Shown here piece by piece: positions 46,523 through 57,431 of a stretch of DNA of 64,000 bases. Both the position numbers and the translations under genes were made by a program. Source of the DNA: Proales similis (Eukaryota; Rotifera; Eurotatoria; Ploima; Proalidae); assembly GCA_019059635.1 (NCBI GenBank), contig JAGVRJ010000004.1, positions 186,001 through 250,000 of the forward strand, written 5' to 3'. Under the pieces are notes generated by a model, which was given only the letters and a program-made list of their open reading frames with translations, had not been told where the DNA came from and searched no databases. How positions within the stretch are numbered: position 1 is the first letter of the stretch; every line of letters begins with the position of its first letter.

Positions 46523-46725
46523 AAAGAGCACATACACAACAGAGAGGCTCGATTGTCTTAGGCGCCGCGGTGCGACTCCGAAACAAAATAAAAGAGCGAG
46601 TCTGGTGAATAAACGTCATCGCCATCATCGAGCAGAATGCAAATGAGCCGATGCCTGGTCATTCTGTATTTTAAACGAGGCAGCGAAGCCATACGAAGCG
46701 TGACGCTCTTTCTGTTGCACTTGGC

Positions 46726-46740
46726 TTGGGCGCTTATTTA
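46726..46740 (+). repeat. 15-mer TTGGGCGCTTATTTA, copy 1
   Basis: An exact copy recurs at 47216-47230. The AT core CTTATTTA resembles homeodomain or MEF2-type sites, but no factor can be named. Confidence 0.6.
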
Positions 46741-47215
46741 CGAGCGGCCGCACCACCGTTTAGCAGCCTTCTCTGATCTGGAGTTGCGCGTCGAGCCTGG
46801 CCAAAGCTAATTGCGTTCCAACAAGCCCGACCGACCCCATTAGTCGATTCGCGGCCGCCGAGTCGTTCTTGTTTCGACTTGTTCTAAATACCAAATTCCG
46901 AGGCGTGCGCTCGTGCTGCCTCTCTCTCTCTCTTCCTATTCTAGCTGCTCACTTGGAGTCTATTGCGCAAGTGAATTGGACGCAAATGGCGCAACTCTCG
47001 AACGGAAATGGCGCCGCGCGGCAATCAGCATGCGCGCGCTAATGCGCTCGGGCCAGCATTCTCTCATCATCCTGTTCAAAGGTAAGGCCGGTAAAGGGCC
47101 AATCGTCGACTCGACCTAGCCCTGCATAAGGCCGTCCTCTCTCCTCAGTCGTCATCGCCGGCGTGTACGTGTGGACGGGTCAGCCGCTCGGCTCCGCCCA
47201 CATGGCCACTCCAAT

Positions 47216-47230
47216 TTGGGCGCTTATTTA
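47216..47230 (+). repeat. 15-mer TTGGGCGCTTATTTA, copy 2
   Basis: Exact second copy, 490 bases from the first; a looser relative (GCGGCTTATTTGATT) occurs near 48420. Confidence 0.6.
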
Positions 47231-47518
47231 AAATTAAAATGATTCTGATCAGACGCGCGTGCGCTTCTCAACTGTGTATCGTCTCTATGCGCTCAACAGG
47301 TTGGCGGCGCACACGCGTCCTATTCGGCTCGTTTGTAGCCAGAAAGTGCTTCTGTCACGAGCATGAAGCTTTTTGGAGCTAAACGGCGCCGGCCGCTGTC
47401 TTGCGCGCTCGGCTTATGAATGCGCTGAAGCGAAGCCTGGTCAAGCACAAGTTCATGACCGCGCCAGTTGAAATATTATTTTTTTAGTGCCGTCTAATAC
47501 ACATGCACGCACACAAAC

Positions 47519-47590
47519 AGAGAGGGACAGACAGAGAGAAAGAGGAGAGAAAGAGGAGAGAGAGAGAAAAAGAGAGTCAACAGAGAGAAA
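47519..47590 (+). repeat. Purine-rich (GA)-type tract
   Basis: About 70 bases of almost pure purine on the plus strand, with interrupted AGAG units. Confidence 0.8.
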
Positions 47591-47878
47591 GCAATCGTGT
47601 TTGAAACGAACAAGCAAATCGAAGCAATTAGAATTTGCATTTGAAATACAGATCTGCCCTAGCATGGTCCGAGACAGGTTGAATCAAAAAAGAGGCGGCC
47701 TCGCGCATGACAGGTCCGGACGGACAGCTGGTGATGTGTTGACGAGCCCACTGACGGCCGTCCAGGTGCGTATTTATTGATTTAATCAATTGTCTAGGCG
47801 AATGCAATTAGAGGCGATTTGAGAAAGAAATGAGAACGTTCTAAGCCGATTTTGTGAGCGCTCGCAATTTAGAGGCGA

Positions 47879-47895
47879 TCTCTCTCTCTCTCTCT
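47879..47895 (+). repeat. (TC)n microsatellite
   Basis: Eight TC units. Confidence 0.9.
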
Positions 47896-48510
47896 GCGTG
47901 CTCGCTGGGCATGGCGCAGTGAATGGCGATCGTAAACTAAAGATAAAAACGAGCAGCTCTCGAGCAACAATAAAATTTCATTTGCGCATGAGTCTGGTCA
48001 AGAGCGGCGCCGCTCACTCACGCTTGAGCTGAAGCAACAATAGTGCGGCGGGACGGTGCAGACGCGGCCGCATCATTCAGCCGGAAAATGCCCGCAGGCC
48101 TTGATCGTCCAGCACAGATTGCGCTCGGTCTGAGTCGAGTTGCTTACGACTCAACTGTTCTCTCGGCGGCGCGATGCAGTCGATCAGCCAGTCGTGTTGC
48201 GCTCCGATTCCGAAATAGATAGCGAACGAGACTGCAGCCTACGGCCCTTTTGCTCATTCTGAAATTTTCTCAACCGCTCGCTTGACACATCGTATAATGA
48301 ACTGAGTCCAAACTGAGCCAAGTCAAGGGCCCTCGTTTTGCCGCACTAAGACGCGTTAAGCAGATTGGCTTAGTGGTCAAGGGCCATTCAGATGAGAATA
48401 GGAGCATCTTTTCTTGCTCGCGGCTTATTTGATTAGGGCGGCATTTAAAAGCCGAACAGATTCAAAGCCGCCTAATAATCCTCGAAATTCACTCTCCCCT
48501 CTCCGTCCCC

Positions 48511-48540
48511 TTCTCTCTCTCTCTCTCTCTCTGTCTCTCT
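48511..48540 (+). repeat. (TC)n microsatellite with GT interruptions
   Basis: About ten TC units followed by CTGTCTCTCTGTG. Confidence 0.9.
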
Positions 48541-49377
48541 GTGTCGGTCTGTTGTGTTTGGCTTGTCGATTGCTCGTTGATTAGAAATCTTCCATTCACC
48601 GAGTGGGCCACAGGTTGCGTTCCGAACGTCCAATGTGTGATTGAGCACAATTTTGCGCAGAAACAAAAGAAATCACTTTTCATTTCACATAGGCCTCGAA
48701 ACCACCTTGGTGGCAAACGAAGCAATTTGAACGCGAGAGGCTTGAAGGAGTTGGGTGGAAAATTGGAAATTTGCCCGCCGAATAAGAAGAAGAAGGAAAA
48801 GAAGAGAAAATCAGAACGATTGATTGAGTGAGCATTGAAATCAGAGCGCACAAGAAAGAAAAGGAAAGACCAAAGTAGTTTTCCCACGTTTGTTAGACTT
48901 TTTCGCCTTGTGCAACAGAGCAAAAGGGATTTTTTTCTCAATTTGTTAGGCAATCGCCAGTGAGTGCAAAATTGCTTGAATTTCGCATCTGAATTGGAGA
49001 GCAAGAGCTGAGACGCTGAGAAGGCGTCGTCGATTGTCCATTTGGCTTAGGCCTACAAATTATAGCTCGGTCAACAGGAAGCGGAATGAGAGAGCGGCCG
49101 GTCTCATCGAGTGGTCCAGACAATCGACCGAATCAGAGAATTAAGAAACGAGAAATGGTGAAATGCGATCGAAACACGTTTATTTCGCCTTCCGCTCGCA
49201 AATGACGGCCCTAAGCACGCGAGACAGAGAGCAAAATAAAAGAAGGGTCGAGTGAATGGAGTCTTTGTTGAGCTCCTGCGATCCGAGCAATTTGGTTTTA
49301 ATTTACATTTGAATCAGCCGCCATCGCCATTGCTGCTGCTTGTTTACGGTTCATGTTGGCTGAATGAGGAACAGCGA

Positions 49378-52300
49378 CTAGAGCTTGTATCTGCCTCGGT
49401 TGAGCAACTGGGCCGACGGATTAGACTGCAAGAGAGAGAAAACAAGTTATTTGAGCAGGAGAGAACGAGGCAAACCACTGCACTTACCATTTTGCTCATT
49501 TCTTCCTTAATTATTCGCGCAATCTCAGATTTGGCCAACGAAAGGCCTCTCTCGCTCATGCTCTCAATGGCGAGATAGAGGCGGCGCTCGCCGAGCTTGG
49601 GCTCTTTGTTGGCCGGGAAGTAGGCTCCGCGCACAGTAATGCCAACTTCGGCATACTCGCAGATGCGACTGATCGTGTCCTTGGAGGTTATCCTCCATCG
49701 AGCCTGCTGCGGGAAGTCGTTGATTTCGAGCTCCTCTTCGTAGACACGATTGCTTTCGGCCGCTGTGTCCACAGCCACCTCGGGCTTGTTGTAGTTGTAT
49801 TTGGAGTTGAGCTTCTCGGCGATTTGCTCGGCGACCGACTTGGAAGTAAGGCTCGGATTGAATTGGGCGCCGCCGAGAATCTTTCGCAGCTTGTCGTTGT
49901 CTTCGTTCTTGTTGGCGGTCTTGTTGGCGGCCAATATCTTCTCGGCAATGCTCTTTGCCATCTTGAGCTTGTCCGCTGTTGTCTGAGGCTGCGTCGGAGC
50001 GACCGCGGGCGTCTCTTCTGACGCTTCAGGCGCCGATTCGCCGCCTTCCACTGCGCCGCTTGTCTTGGTGGTTCGCTTGCTCTTGAACAAATCTTCGATT
50101 TTCTCGTCCAAGTCTTCCTCGTTCTCTTCTTCGTCCGAGTCCTGCAGACCGAACGCCATCTTCATGAAGCGTTTACGCTCTTCGCTCTGCGCCTCTTCTT
50201 GCTCGTTGAACTTGTAGCCTTTGCCTTCGAAGCCTGGACAAGATTTCACTTTCTTGCCTGCCGCCTCCATCTCTTTGACATATTCGTCCCACATTGTCTT
50301 GAGCTGTTCGGGTATTTCGTTGCCCGACAGCTCCAGCGCCTTCATTAGGTGACCGGCGTAGCGCTTCTGCTCCGGCGTAATGAACGTGTAGGCAAAGCCC
50401 TGGTTGCCCGCGCGACCTGTTCTTCCACATCGATGCACGTAGTCCTCATAATGATTCGGACAGTCGTAGTTTACGACCAGAATCAAATCCTTGACGTCAA
50501 GGCCTCGAGCAGCGATGGACGTGGCGATCAGCAGCGGCATCTCGCCCTGCTTGAAAAAGCTCATTATACTCTCGCGATCGATTTGATCCACGCCTCCGTG
50601 CAAGGCCATGCAGGGATAAGAGTTCTTGAGCAAGTTCTTGACCAGCTCGTCGGCGTTCTCCTGCTTGTCGACAAACACAATCACGCTGCCCTTCTCCTGG
50701 TAGAGTCCGAGCAGCTCGAGCAGCTTGAGATACTTGTGGTCGTCGTCTATGATCACAATGTGCTGCTCTACGTCCTTGCAGACCACACTTCGGCCGCCTA
50801 TTGTGATCTCGATGGGCTTGTGGAGCGCGCGACGGGCCAGGTCCTCCATCTTGCGCGGAAACGTGGCACTGAACATGACCGTCTGGCGGTCAGGGCGAAT
50901 GTTCTCCAGAATCTTTGTGACCTGCGGCTCAAAGCCCATGTCGAACATGCGATCTGCCTCGTCCAGAACCACGTACGTAATTCGCCTTAGATTGGTCACT
51001 CGGCCGTTGTTGGCCGCCAACATGTCAATCATTCGGCCCGGCGTGCAGACGACTATCTCGGCGCCTCGCTTCAAGTCGGCGATCTGCTCGGATATGCTGC
51101 TGCCTCCGTAGACGGCGCACACGGTCAGGCCCATGTATTTGGTGAACTTGCGGCATTCCTTGGCTATTTGCATGGCCAGCTCGCGGGTCGGAGTCATGAT
51201 CAATGCGATCGGGCCGTCGTCAATCTCCAACGCCGGCTGGTCAAGCACATGCCTGAACATGGGCAGTATGAAGGCGAGCGTTTTGCCGCTGCCGGTTTTG
51301 GCGATGCCGATCATGTCACGGCCCGACATGATGATCGGAATGGCCTGAGCCTGAATCGGAGTCGGCTTGTCGAATGCGTTGCGCTTGAGACAGTCGTAGA
51401 CTTTGGACGATACGCCGCATTGTGCCCAGGTCTTGACCGGACGAGGGCACCGCTTGCCTCTCACCTTGATTCCTTCGAGCTCTTCTCTGAACAGCTCGAC
51501 CTCTTCGTCGGTCATGGCGCTGATCTCGGGCACTTCGACGTAAAAGTTCTTCCTGAAAGGACGGTAATAGACTTTGGAATGGTCAGTGAAGACCATGTCA
51601 GTTTTGGAACGACGCGCACCCGCTCCGTCTGGCTCCATCAGGCTGCTGAGATCCTCTTCAGACAGATAGTCGTCCTCGTCGGCATGCTGCTCCATCAAGT
51701 CACCTTTGGCCTGCTCGTTTGATCGAGCCACGCCTGTCATTATTGTCACCTTGCTGGTGTCAATCATTTCAACCACTGGCTCTGATTTGACGGCCTCTGT
51801 CTTGAGCACAACTGATTCAGCAGCGCTCTTGCCAATCTCTCTCATGTAAGCGTCGAGCGGATCTTCCTCGTCCTCGTCTGGCTCTTTGTTCGTTTCATCG
51901 CCTGTTTCCATTGGCTCCTCTTTTGGCGTCTCCTCTTTGCTTTCTTGGTCGTTGTTGGTGCTGGTAACGGCGTTCTGGTCGACTTGCGCCGCTTCCTCTT
52001 CGTCCTCATCTTCGTCATCGTCCTCCAGATTCCATGATTTTGCTTTGCTTGCGGTCTGCTCTTCTGCTTGCGGCTCTGACTCGGCTGGCGCGTGCATTTC
52101 ATCTCCGGCCGCCTCTTTTTCCTTCTTTTCCTTGCGCCACCGTTCGATTCGCTCGCGTCTCTTCCTCATCTCTTCTTCCAGACGCTTTTGTTCCGCCTCC
52201 TTTTCCTCTTTTTTCTGCATCGAGAATTTACTGCTGCTCGACGCGTCCTCGTCACACTCGTCTTGCTGCAAGATCTTGGCCGTGACCGTTTGAGCAGCGG

Positions 52301-52745
52301 CCAGAGCAGCGGCTCGTGCAGCCAAAATTTGATTCGTGTAATCACTGCTCACGTTTATGAGATTTGGCGACGAGAGATCGTTGGCCGGCGCCGCTTGATT
52401 CTTGGCCAACAGGTTTGTGATCTTTTCTGACTGTGGCACTGCAGCGCTGCTCGCTGTACGACTGGCCGAGTCGGCCGACGATTTGGAATTAACCGAATGA
52501 TGCCCATGGTGATGATGACGCGACTTGCCCTCTGGCGATCGATGACGCCGGTCTCTATTTCGATCGCGATCCCGTTCTCTCTCGCGACTTTTCGAACGGC
52601 TCTTGTGCTTCGCTTTTTTATGCTTTCTATCCGAGCGACTCCTCGAGCGCCGGTCGCGGTCTTTTCGATCGCTTCGCTCTCGCGAGCGATCTCTACTCTT
52701 CTTCTTTGACTCCTTAATTTTGACTGCTTTGTTGCTGCTGCTCAA
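49378..52745 (-). CDS. DDX46: ATP-dependent RNA helicase DDX46 (Prp5)
   Basis: DDX46/Prp5 remodels the U2 snRNP during branch-site recognition. The protein has an RS/RD-rich N-terminus, an acidic linker, the conserved YRPFRKNFYVEVPEI block, and the DEAD-box core: Q motif, GIAKTGSGKT (I), PTRELA (Ia), TPGR, VLDEADRMFDMGF (DEAD, II), SATFPR (III), TSIAARGLD, HRCGRTGRAG (VI). The C-terminal KH-like region ends in exon 2: donor GTAAGT after SKM (exon edge 49488), 62-base intron, then SNPSAQLLNRGRYKL and stop at 49378, matching the vertebrate GRYKVL ending. It has one intron only. No ATG opens the frame: the first in-frame codon after a TGA is TTG at 52745, with the next ATG about 170 codons inside. 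A one-base error (GATTGAGC for GATGAGC) would supply the start. Confidence 0.96.
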
Positions 52746-52840
52746 TCAGAACCTGCTTTCTTCTCAAGTCACAGTTCAAACGAAATTCTTTTGAGGCCGC
52801 TTCTGTCGCAATCGGTCGATTTCAATGAAATTCTACCGCC

Positions 52841-52849
52841 CTATTTATA
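52841..52849 (-). promoter_or_regulatory. Candidate TATA box of DDX46
   Basis: TATAAATAG on the minus strand lies about 100 bases upstream of the first DDX46 codon. If used, transcription would begin near 52815 and the 5' UTR would contain no ATG at all. Confidence 0.45.
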
Positions 52850-53054
52850 CTCACGAGTGCAATATGGACTACGGCCCGTAATTTCGTCCACGTTGCAAAA
52901 CAAACTTAACACAAGTGCCAGCTTGCAAGCAAAAACCTAGAAATACCATTTTGGGCGAATTTTTTTGTTATTTTACAAAACCGAAATTATTTTTGATGAT
53001 TTGATTTCTCGTTCGTTCAATTTTTTCAATGTAAGCTTGGTTAGATGGCAAACT

Positions 53055-56000
53055 CTAGTCGCTTTCGTCCTCTTCATCTTGATGGTGTTTGGCGCGTTTG
53101 CGCGGCGGAGGCTGTCCAGATTTCGCCTGGACACCCTTTCCGCTTGTCTTCTTGCCCGATTTCTGCGCCGCCTTTGAACTTGCTTTTGTCTGGGCATTTC
53201 TTCTTGACGTCTCGTGATCAGACGAGCTATCGCTCTCGCCGCTCGAGCCCTCTTCTTCCTCGTCGCTGCTTCGATCTGAGTCGGTGGACGAACCGCTTCT
53301 CCTGGTGGATTTCACCGGCGCCGTGTTCTTGGCAGGGCGCGTTCTTGATAAATTGGCTCTGGCTGTGCTCCGAGACATGTTGGCTCTTCGACGCGCCGAG
53401 TCGCTGTCTTCTTCATCGCTGTCCGATTTATCGTCGTCCTCACTGACCTCGCTATCTCCGCTCTCGTTCGACTTGTCCTCCTCGTCCTCATCCTGTTCGT
53501 CCCTTTCAAATTTATCGATCAAAGTGAACAGCTCGGCGAACTTTTTCTTCAACGCCTCGTCCAACTCCTTGGCGTGCACTCTCTTCATTTCATTCAGTAT
53601 GGAGTCGTTCATCATGAACTTGATGCAGACCGAGTTGGTTCGCAGTTTGTTGAGCAGTTGCAGACACTGCTCGACCGTCGGCCAGCTGCCCGCCTGTTGA
53701 CTCATGTGCGCGCTCAGGTCGAAGACGGCCGGCAAACCTTGTCTTGTACTCAGCGGGCCGGATAGACGCTTCGAGTTGTTCAATTGTAACTGCTCCTCGG
53801 CAGTCAAATTCCTTCCCCATTGAGCTTCGTTCGGCTTGGCTCGTTTTTGGCTTGAGCTCGACTTGCGGCTGCCCAGCACGCTTTTTCTCAACAAGTTCTT
53901 GAATATCCTGGCGAGCAGCTCATCGCCGTGCGCCAGACACCACTGCGAGTGAAGAGAGCAAATGAACCTCTCCAACTCGAGCGCACTCTCTGAGCTCTCA
54001 CCGGCCAGGTTGGCGTTCATCACCAAGTACTTGACTACCGTTTCTGTCGGCTTGTTGGCCGCGATCATCTCAAACAGGTGCCAGGCGGCCTCCGCATTTC
54101 GATTCATGTCCACTCTGACGCAGAGTGGCACCAAATGATTCGTCTCGAAATATTTGCATCGAGCGTGTATAGACATCAGCTGCCAGAAGAACGTCTGCTC
54201 CATGGTCGTCCAGTCCAGACTCGACCTGATCAACTCGTACAGGCCGTTCTCTTTGTGCGTTCTGCTTCGTTTCGGCTTTTTGCTGCTCGTCGACCGCTCG
54301 CTGTCAATGTTGGCGCCGATCAGCTTCAGTTCGCCCTGACACACTTGCCAGCAAAGGTTTTTAAGCTGCACCGCGTCCACCGAGCTCACAATCAAATAGA
54401 GCAGTTCACTGTTGTTGACCAGCGCGTTCGAGTTTATTATCTTGTTGTCGTTGGCCACAGCGAACGGCAGCAGTTGAATGAACAGGTCGACGTCATCTTG
54501 CTGCGAGCTCCTCAGGTCCTGGACGACGATTGCCAGCCGATCGCGTTCTGCACCGCCCTTTAGCTCGGCCTCGTTCGTGCTCTGGTTCTGCTCGTCGGAC
54601 GAGTTGCTCGAGCTGGAGCTGTTTATCGAGCCCAGTTTGCTCGTGTCGAACTTTGAATGATTTGTGGAACGTTCGACCGAGAGCTCGTTGTACACACTGG
54701 CCAGATTTTCGTACTCAATTGAGCCAACTCCCATCTCAAAGTAGACAAGGCTCATGTAGAACAGAAGCAGATAGGCTACGCACCGCTGTTTGCTAATCAG
54801 CTCGGCAGCTAGCTGAACGAGCGATTCACGTTCGCCGGACTTTTTGCTTATGAACGAGAGCCGCCTGAAAAGTGTGAACAAGCACTTTTGATTGAGCGCG
54901 TCCAACTGCTTGGCCCGCGAGCGACCCACTGTCTCGATGCCGGTTGTGTTTGAGAATTCGCCTCTTAATATTGAGATGAAACAAGTGGCCAAGTCGGCGT
55001 AGGAGACGCCCATCAGCTCGGACGAGGACGGCGAGAAGTCAGCGCATATTTGATTCAGAATCGAGTTAAACAACGACACCGACTGGGACGGTACGCCTCG
55101 TTTAACGCATTCGTTCAGCTGCGAGAATTTGTCGCGCAGCTCCTCGGACTGAATCAACTCGATACATTCTCCCGGCGGCGGCGAATAGGCGGCAAACGAT
55201 TTAATTGGTTTCTGAGTGAACAGCTCCAACTGCTCCTGAATGGACTCGATCGGCGTTTCACGCTTTCGCTTCTCGCTTCGCGACTCGGGCCGCGTCAGCT
55301 CGGCCCGGCTGGCCACTTCTGGCTTCGCTTCGACTCTGGTGCTGTTGACCTCGGGCGGCGCATCGTCGATCTTGAACTCGATTTCTTCTTGCTCTTGAAT
55401 CTCGGCCACCTCGCGGTCTTCGTCGCTCGCCTCTATCGGAGTGAACTGCTCCGACTTGGTCTCGATCGGGAACACATTGGTCAAGTTGGCTGCTTGGAAC
55501 GCGGCGCCGAACGTCGACTGAAACAAAAGTCTAACGGCCCGATCTAGAACTGGCATCGACTTGTTGGCGTCCTGTTGGAAGAAGGGAATCAGCGATGGAA
55601 TGACTCGCTTCTCGGCGCAGTCTCTGAACGAGCTGGCGATGCCGGTCACAATCCCGTCTTTGAGCGACGGATGGAAATTGAGCGCCAGCTGACTGAGAAA
55701 GTCGAATATCAAGTTGGCCAGGGCTAGGTTGATGCTCGAACTGCCCGCGTTGATGCGCATCGAGTTAAACATGAGCAGCATGGCCGGCTCGATCAGCATG
55801 ATGCTGTCCCGTCTCGGATCGTAGGCGAGCCAGTCGAGCAGGAACGCGAGCTTTATGTTGGCACAGTCGAACTGATTGCTGCAGGTGTTGAGCAGCCAGG
55901 CGCAGACGGCCCATCTCGGCGTGAGGCCGGCGTTCAGCTGCTCGTTGGTCGGATGCACGACCGCACAGATGTAGCGGATTATGTCCACGCGAACGCTCTG

Positions 56001-57191
56001 GCTCTCTGGAGTGCTCAGGAACTGACGCTGGTACCAGTCGAGGTAGCGCTTTTGTTGGCCGGCCTTTACGCTTGTGATGATGAAATACATTTTGCGCTCC
56101 ATGTCGATAGTCAAGCGGCTGATTAGACACCGGCGACGAGTGGGCAGCCTGAGAAGAGAGGCGACGCCGCCACTCTGCTCGAAATGGTGCGAGAGCTTGC
56201 CTGGCGAGAGGAACATGTCGCGCCAGAGTGCTTCGAACTCTTCTAATCGAGCGAGCAGCTGCAGCTGACGGAGTAGATCGCGCCCTATCAGGACACATTC
56301 GTTCCATCTGTCGCGCAGTATTTGAATGCAAAACTCGCTCTCTCGCTTGCGCAGCTCGTTCAGGCTCTCTTGGCTCGCGTGGTCGCCTATTAGCCGAAGG
56401 TAGGTGTAAACCACCACCTGCATGAGCTCTGGATAGGCGTAGAGCCACGAGTTGACCGGCGAGCCCGATTCAGACGAGCCGTTCTCTTGGAACATGTCCA
56501 GCATGCTCTCGGCCAGCCAGATGTTCTTGTCGGTGAGCAGGCCGCCTTGGATGTTGCGCAGCATTTGCATAAGCAGCTTATCGAACTGCGACACCTTGGC
56601 CTTGAACAGCTCTCTGATGAGCCAGACCAGCTGCTGGCGGGGCGTGTCCAACAGGCGGTTGTAGTTCTCGCTCAGAATGTTCATCAAATTGCTGAACAAG
56701 ATCGCATAAGTGCCAGAGTGGCCGGCCGATCCGACTTGCTCGAGTGTGGCCGGACTGCTGCACATGAACAGAAATCGAAGGAAACGAGTGCAATTGGCCG
56801 GGTCGATGAGCATGGCAAATAGAAGAGCGTTGCACACTTCGTCATAGTGCGCCTTTGACTGGCCTGCGAACTGCGAGATCTCGTTGAAGAACTGATTCGC
56901 ATCCGCGTTTAGTTTGCTCAGAGCGGTCTCGTTGCCCATAAGTTTATTGTAAGCTTCTTCAAGGGCCATGTCGACCGCGTCCTTGGCCTCGATGCTGCTC
57001 ATCGAAAAGAGACGAGACGAGGCTCCAGGCTGAAGCAGATGGTGACTTGCGCCATGGTGATGATGATGATGGTGGTGGTGTTGATGATGATGCGCATGGC
57101 CAGTGGGCGCACTGGCCCCTTGTGCTGCCACGCCTGCCGTTGGTTGCACACCTTTGAATGCCGAAAATTGACCCTTGCCGCTGTGCTCCAT
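53055..57191 (-). CDS. INTS3: Integrator complex subunit 3
   Basis: INTS3 is part of the Integrator complex, which cleaves nascent snRNA and other Pol II transcripts, and also joins the SOSS single-strand DNA-binding complex. The frame is uninterrupted for about 1,380 codons from ATG 57191 (MEHSGKGQFSAFKGVQ). Recognisable blocks: YNKLMGNETALSKLNADANQ, FLFMCSSPATLEQV, RQQLVWLIRELFKAKV, ILRDRWNECVLIGRDLLRQL, MYFIITSVKAGQQKRYLDWY, and WAVCAWLLNTC. The N-terminus has a His repeat, and the C-terminal 150 residues are an acidic Ser/Asp/Glu-rich then Lys/Arg-rich tail beyond the usual 1,040-residue length. Internal low-complexity insertions (about residues 610-690 and 860-900) add the rest. An upstream TTG-led extension to 57245 exists but lacks an ATG. 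Confidence 0.95.
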   Translation of the reverse strand: MEHSGKGQFSAFKGVQPTAGVAAQGASAPTGHAHHHQHHHHHHHHHGASHHLLQPGASSRLFSMSSIEAKDAVDMALEEAYNKLMGNETALSKLNADANQFFNEISQFAGQSKAHYDEVCNALLFAMLIDPANCTRFLRFLFMCSSPATLEQVGSAGHSGTYAILFSNLMNILSENYNRLLDTPRQQLVWLIRELFKAKVSQFDKLLMQMLRNIQGGLLTDKNIWLAESMLDMFQENGSSESGSPVNSWLYAYPELMQVVVYTYLRLIGDHASQESLNELRKRESEFCIQILRDRWNECVLIGRDLLRQLQLLARLEEFEALWRDMFLSPGKLSHHFEQSGGVASLLRLPTRRRCLISRLTIDMERKMYFIITSVKAGQQKRYLDWYQRQFLSTPESQSVRVDIIRYICAVVHPTNEQLNAGLTPRWAVCAWLLNTCSNQFDCANIKLAFLLDWLAYDPRRDSIMLIEPAMLLMFNSMRINAGSSSINLALANLIFDFLSQLALNFHPSLKDGIVTGIASSFRDCAEKRVIPSLIPFFQQDANKSMPVLDRAVRLLFQSTFGAAFQAANLTNVFPIETKSEQFTPIEASDEDREVAEIQEQEEIEFKIDDAPPEVNSTRVEAKPEVASRAELTRPESRSEKRKRETPIESIQEQLELFTQKPIKSFAAYSPPPGECIELIQSEELRDKFSQLNECVKRGVPSQSVSLFNSILNQICADFSPSSSELMGVSYADLATCFISILRGEFSNTTGIETVGRSRAKQLDALNQKCLFTLFRRLSFISKKSGERESLVQLAAELISKQRCVAYLLLFYMSLVYFEMGVGSIEYENLASVYNELSVERSTNHSKFDTSKLGSINSSSSSNSSDEQNQSTNEAELKGGAERDRLAIVVQDLRSSQQDDVDLFIQLLPFAVANDNKIINSNALVNNSELLYLIVSSVDAVQLKNLCWQVCQGELKLIGANIDSERSTSSKKPKRSRTHKENGLYELIRSSLDWTTMEQTFFWQLMSIHARCKYFETNHLVPLCVRVDMNRNAEAAWHLFEMIAANKPTETVVKYLVMNANLAGESSESALELERFICSLHSQWCLAHGDELLARIFKNLLRKSVLGSRKSSSSQKRAKPNEAQWGRNLTAEEQLQLNNSKRLSGPLSTRQGLPAVFDLSAHMSQQAGSWPTVEQCLQLLNKLRTNSVCIKFMMNDSILNEMKRVHAKELDEALKKKFAELFTLIDKFERDEQDEDEEDKSNESGDSEVSEDDDKSDSDEEDSDSARRRANMSRSTARANLSRTRPAKNTAPVKSTRRSGSSTDSDRSSDEEEEGSSGESDSSSDHETSRRNAQTKASSKAAQKSGKKTSGKGVQAKSGQPPPRKRAKHHQDEEDESD

Positions 57192-57378
57192 TCCAAACGA
57201 ATGCGAGCGTTTCAAGCCCAGTTCAAGCTGACAGTGCGATCGCAAATCTATTTTCTTGTTTGCGCGCGATTTGTCTCATCGAACAACTCACAGTCGACGG
57301 TGAATGCGTTTGACTGGGCGTTGATGCAATTTCGTTTATTCGCTCTGAAATCACTGAAGAGGCAGAGAAAGACAGAGA

Positions 57379-57397
57379 AAGAGAGAGAGAGAGAGAA
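57379..57397 (+). repeat. (AG)n microsatellite
   Basis: Nine AG units between the INTS3 start and the small membrane protein gene. Confidence 0.85.
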
Positions 57398-57431
57398 GGT
57401 CTGTGACTTGGAAAGTGGAGTTGAGAGGACT

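Larger units (their letters stand above)
46311..49377. other. 3-kb non-coding region upstream of Caskin
   Basis: By far the longest gene-free stretch outside the array, lying between the Caskin start and the DDX46 stop. It contains several microsatellites, several GCGGCCGC-like GC-rich patches, and a 15-mer repeated exactly. Open frames are short and mostly low complexity. It may hold Caskin 5' UTR exons and regulatory elements. Confidence 0.55.

Noticed and set aside
46913-47230. A two-exon small gene on the plus strand (donor GTAAGG at 47083, acceptor CTCCTCAG near 47138)
   Set aside because: The splice is possible and gives a hydrophobic end, but the frame starts with GTG, is short, and matches nothing known.
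51842-52293. Antisense open frames across the DDX46 low-complexity N-terminus
   Set aside because: They are shadows of the acidic and Lys-rich DDX46 codons, with poly-Ser and poly-Phe composition.
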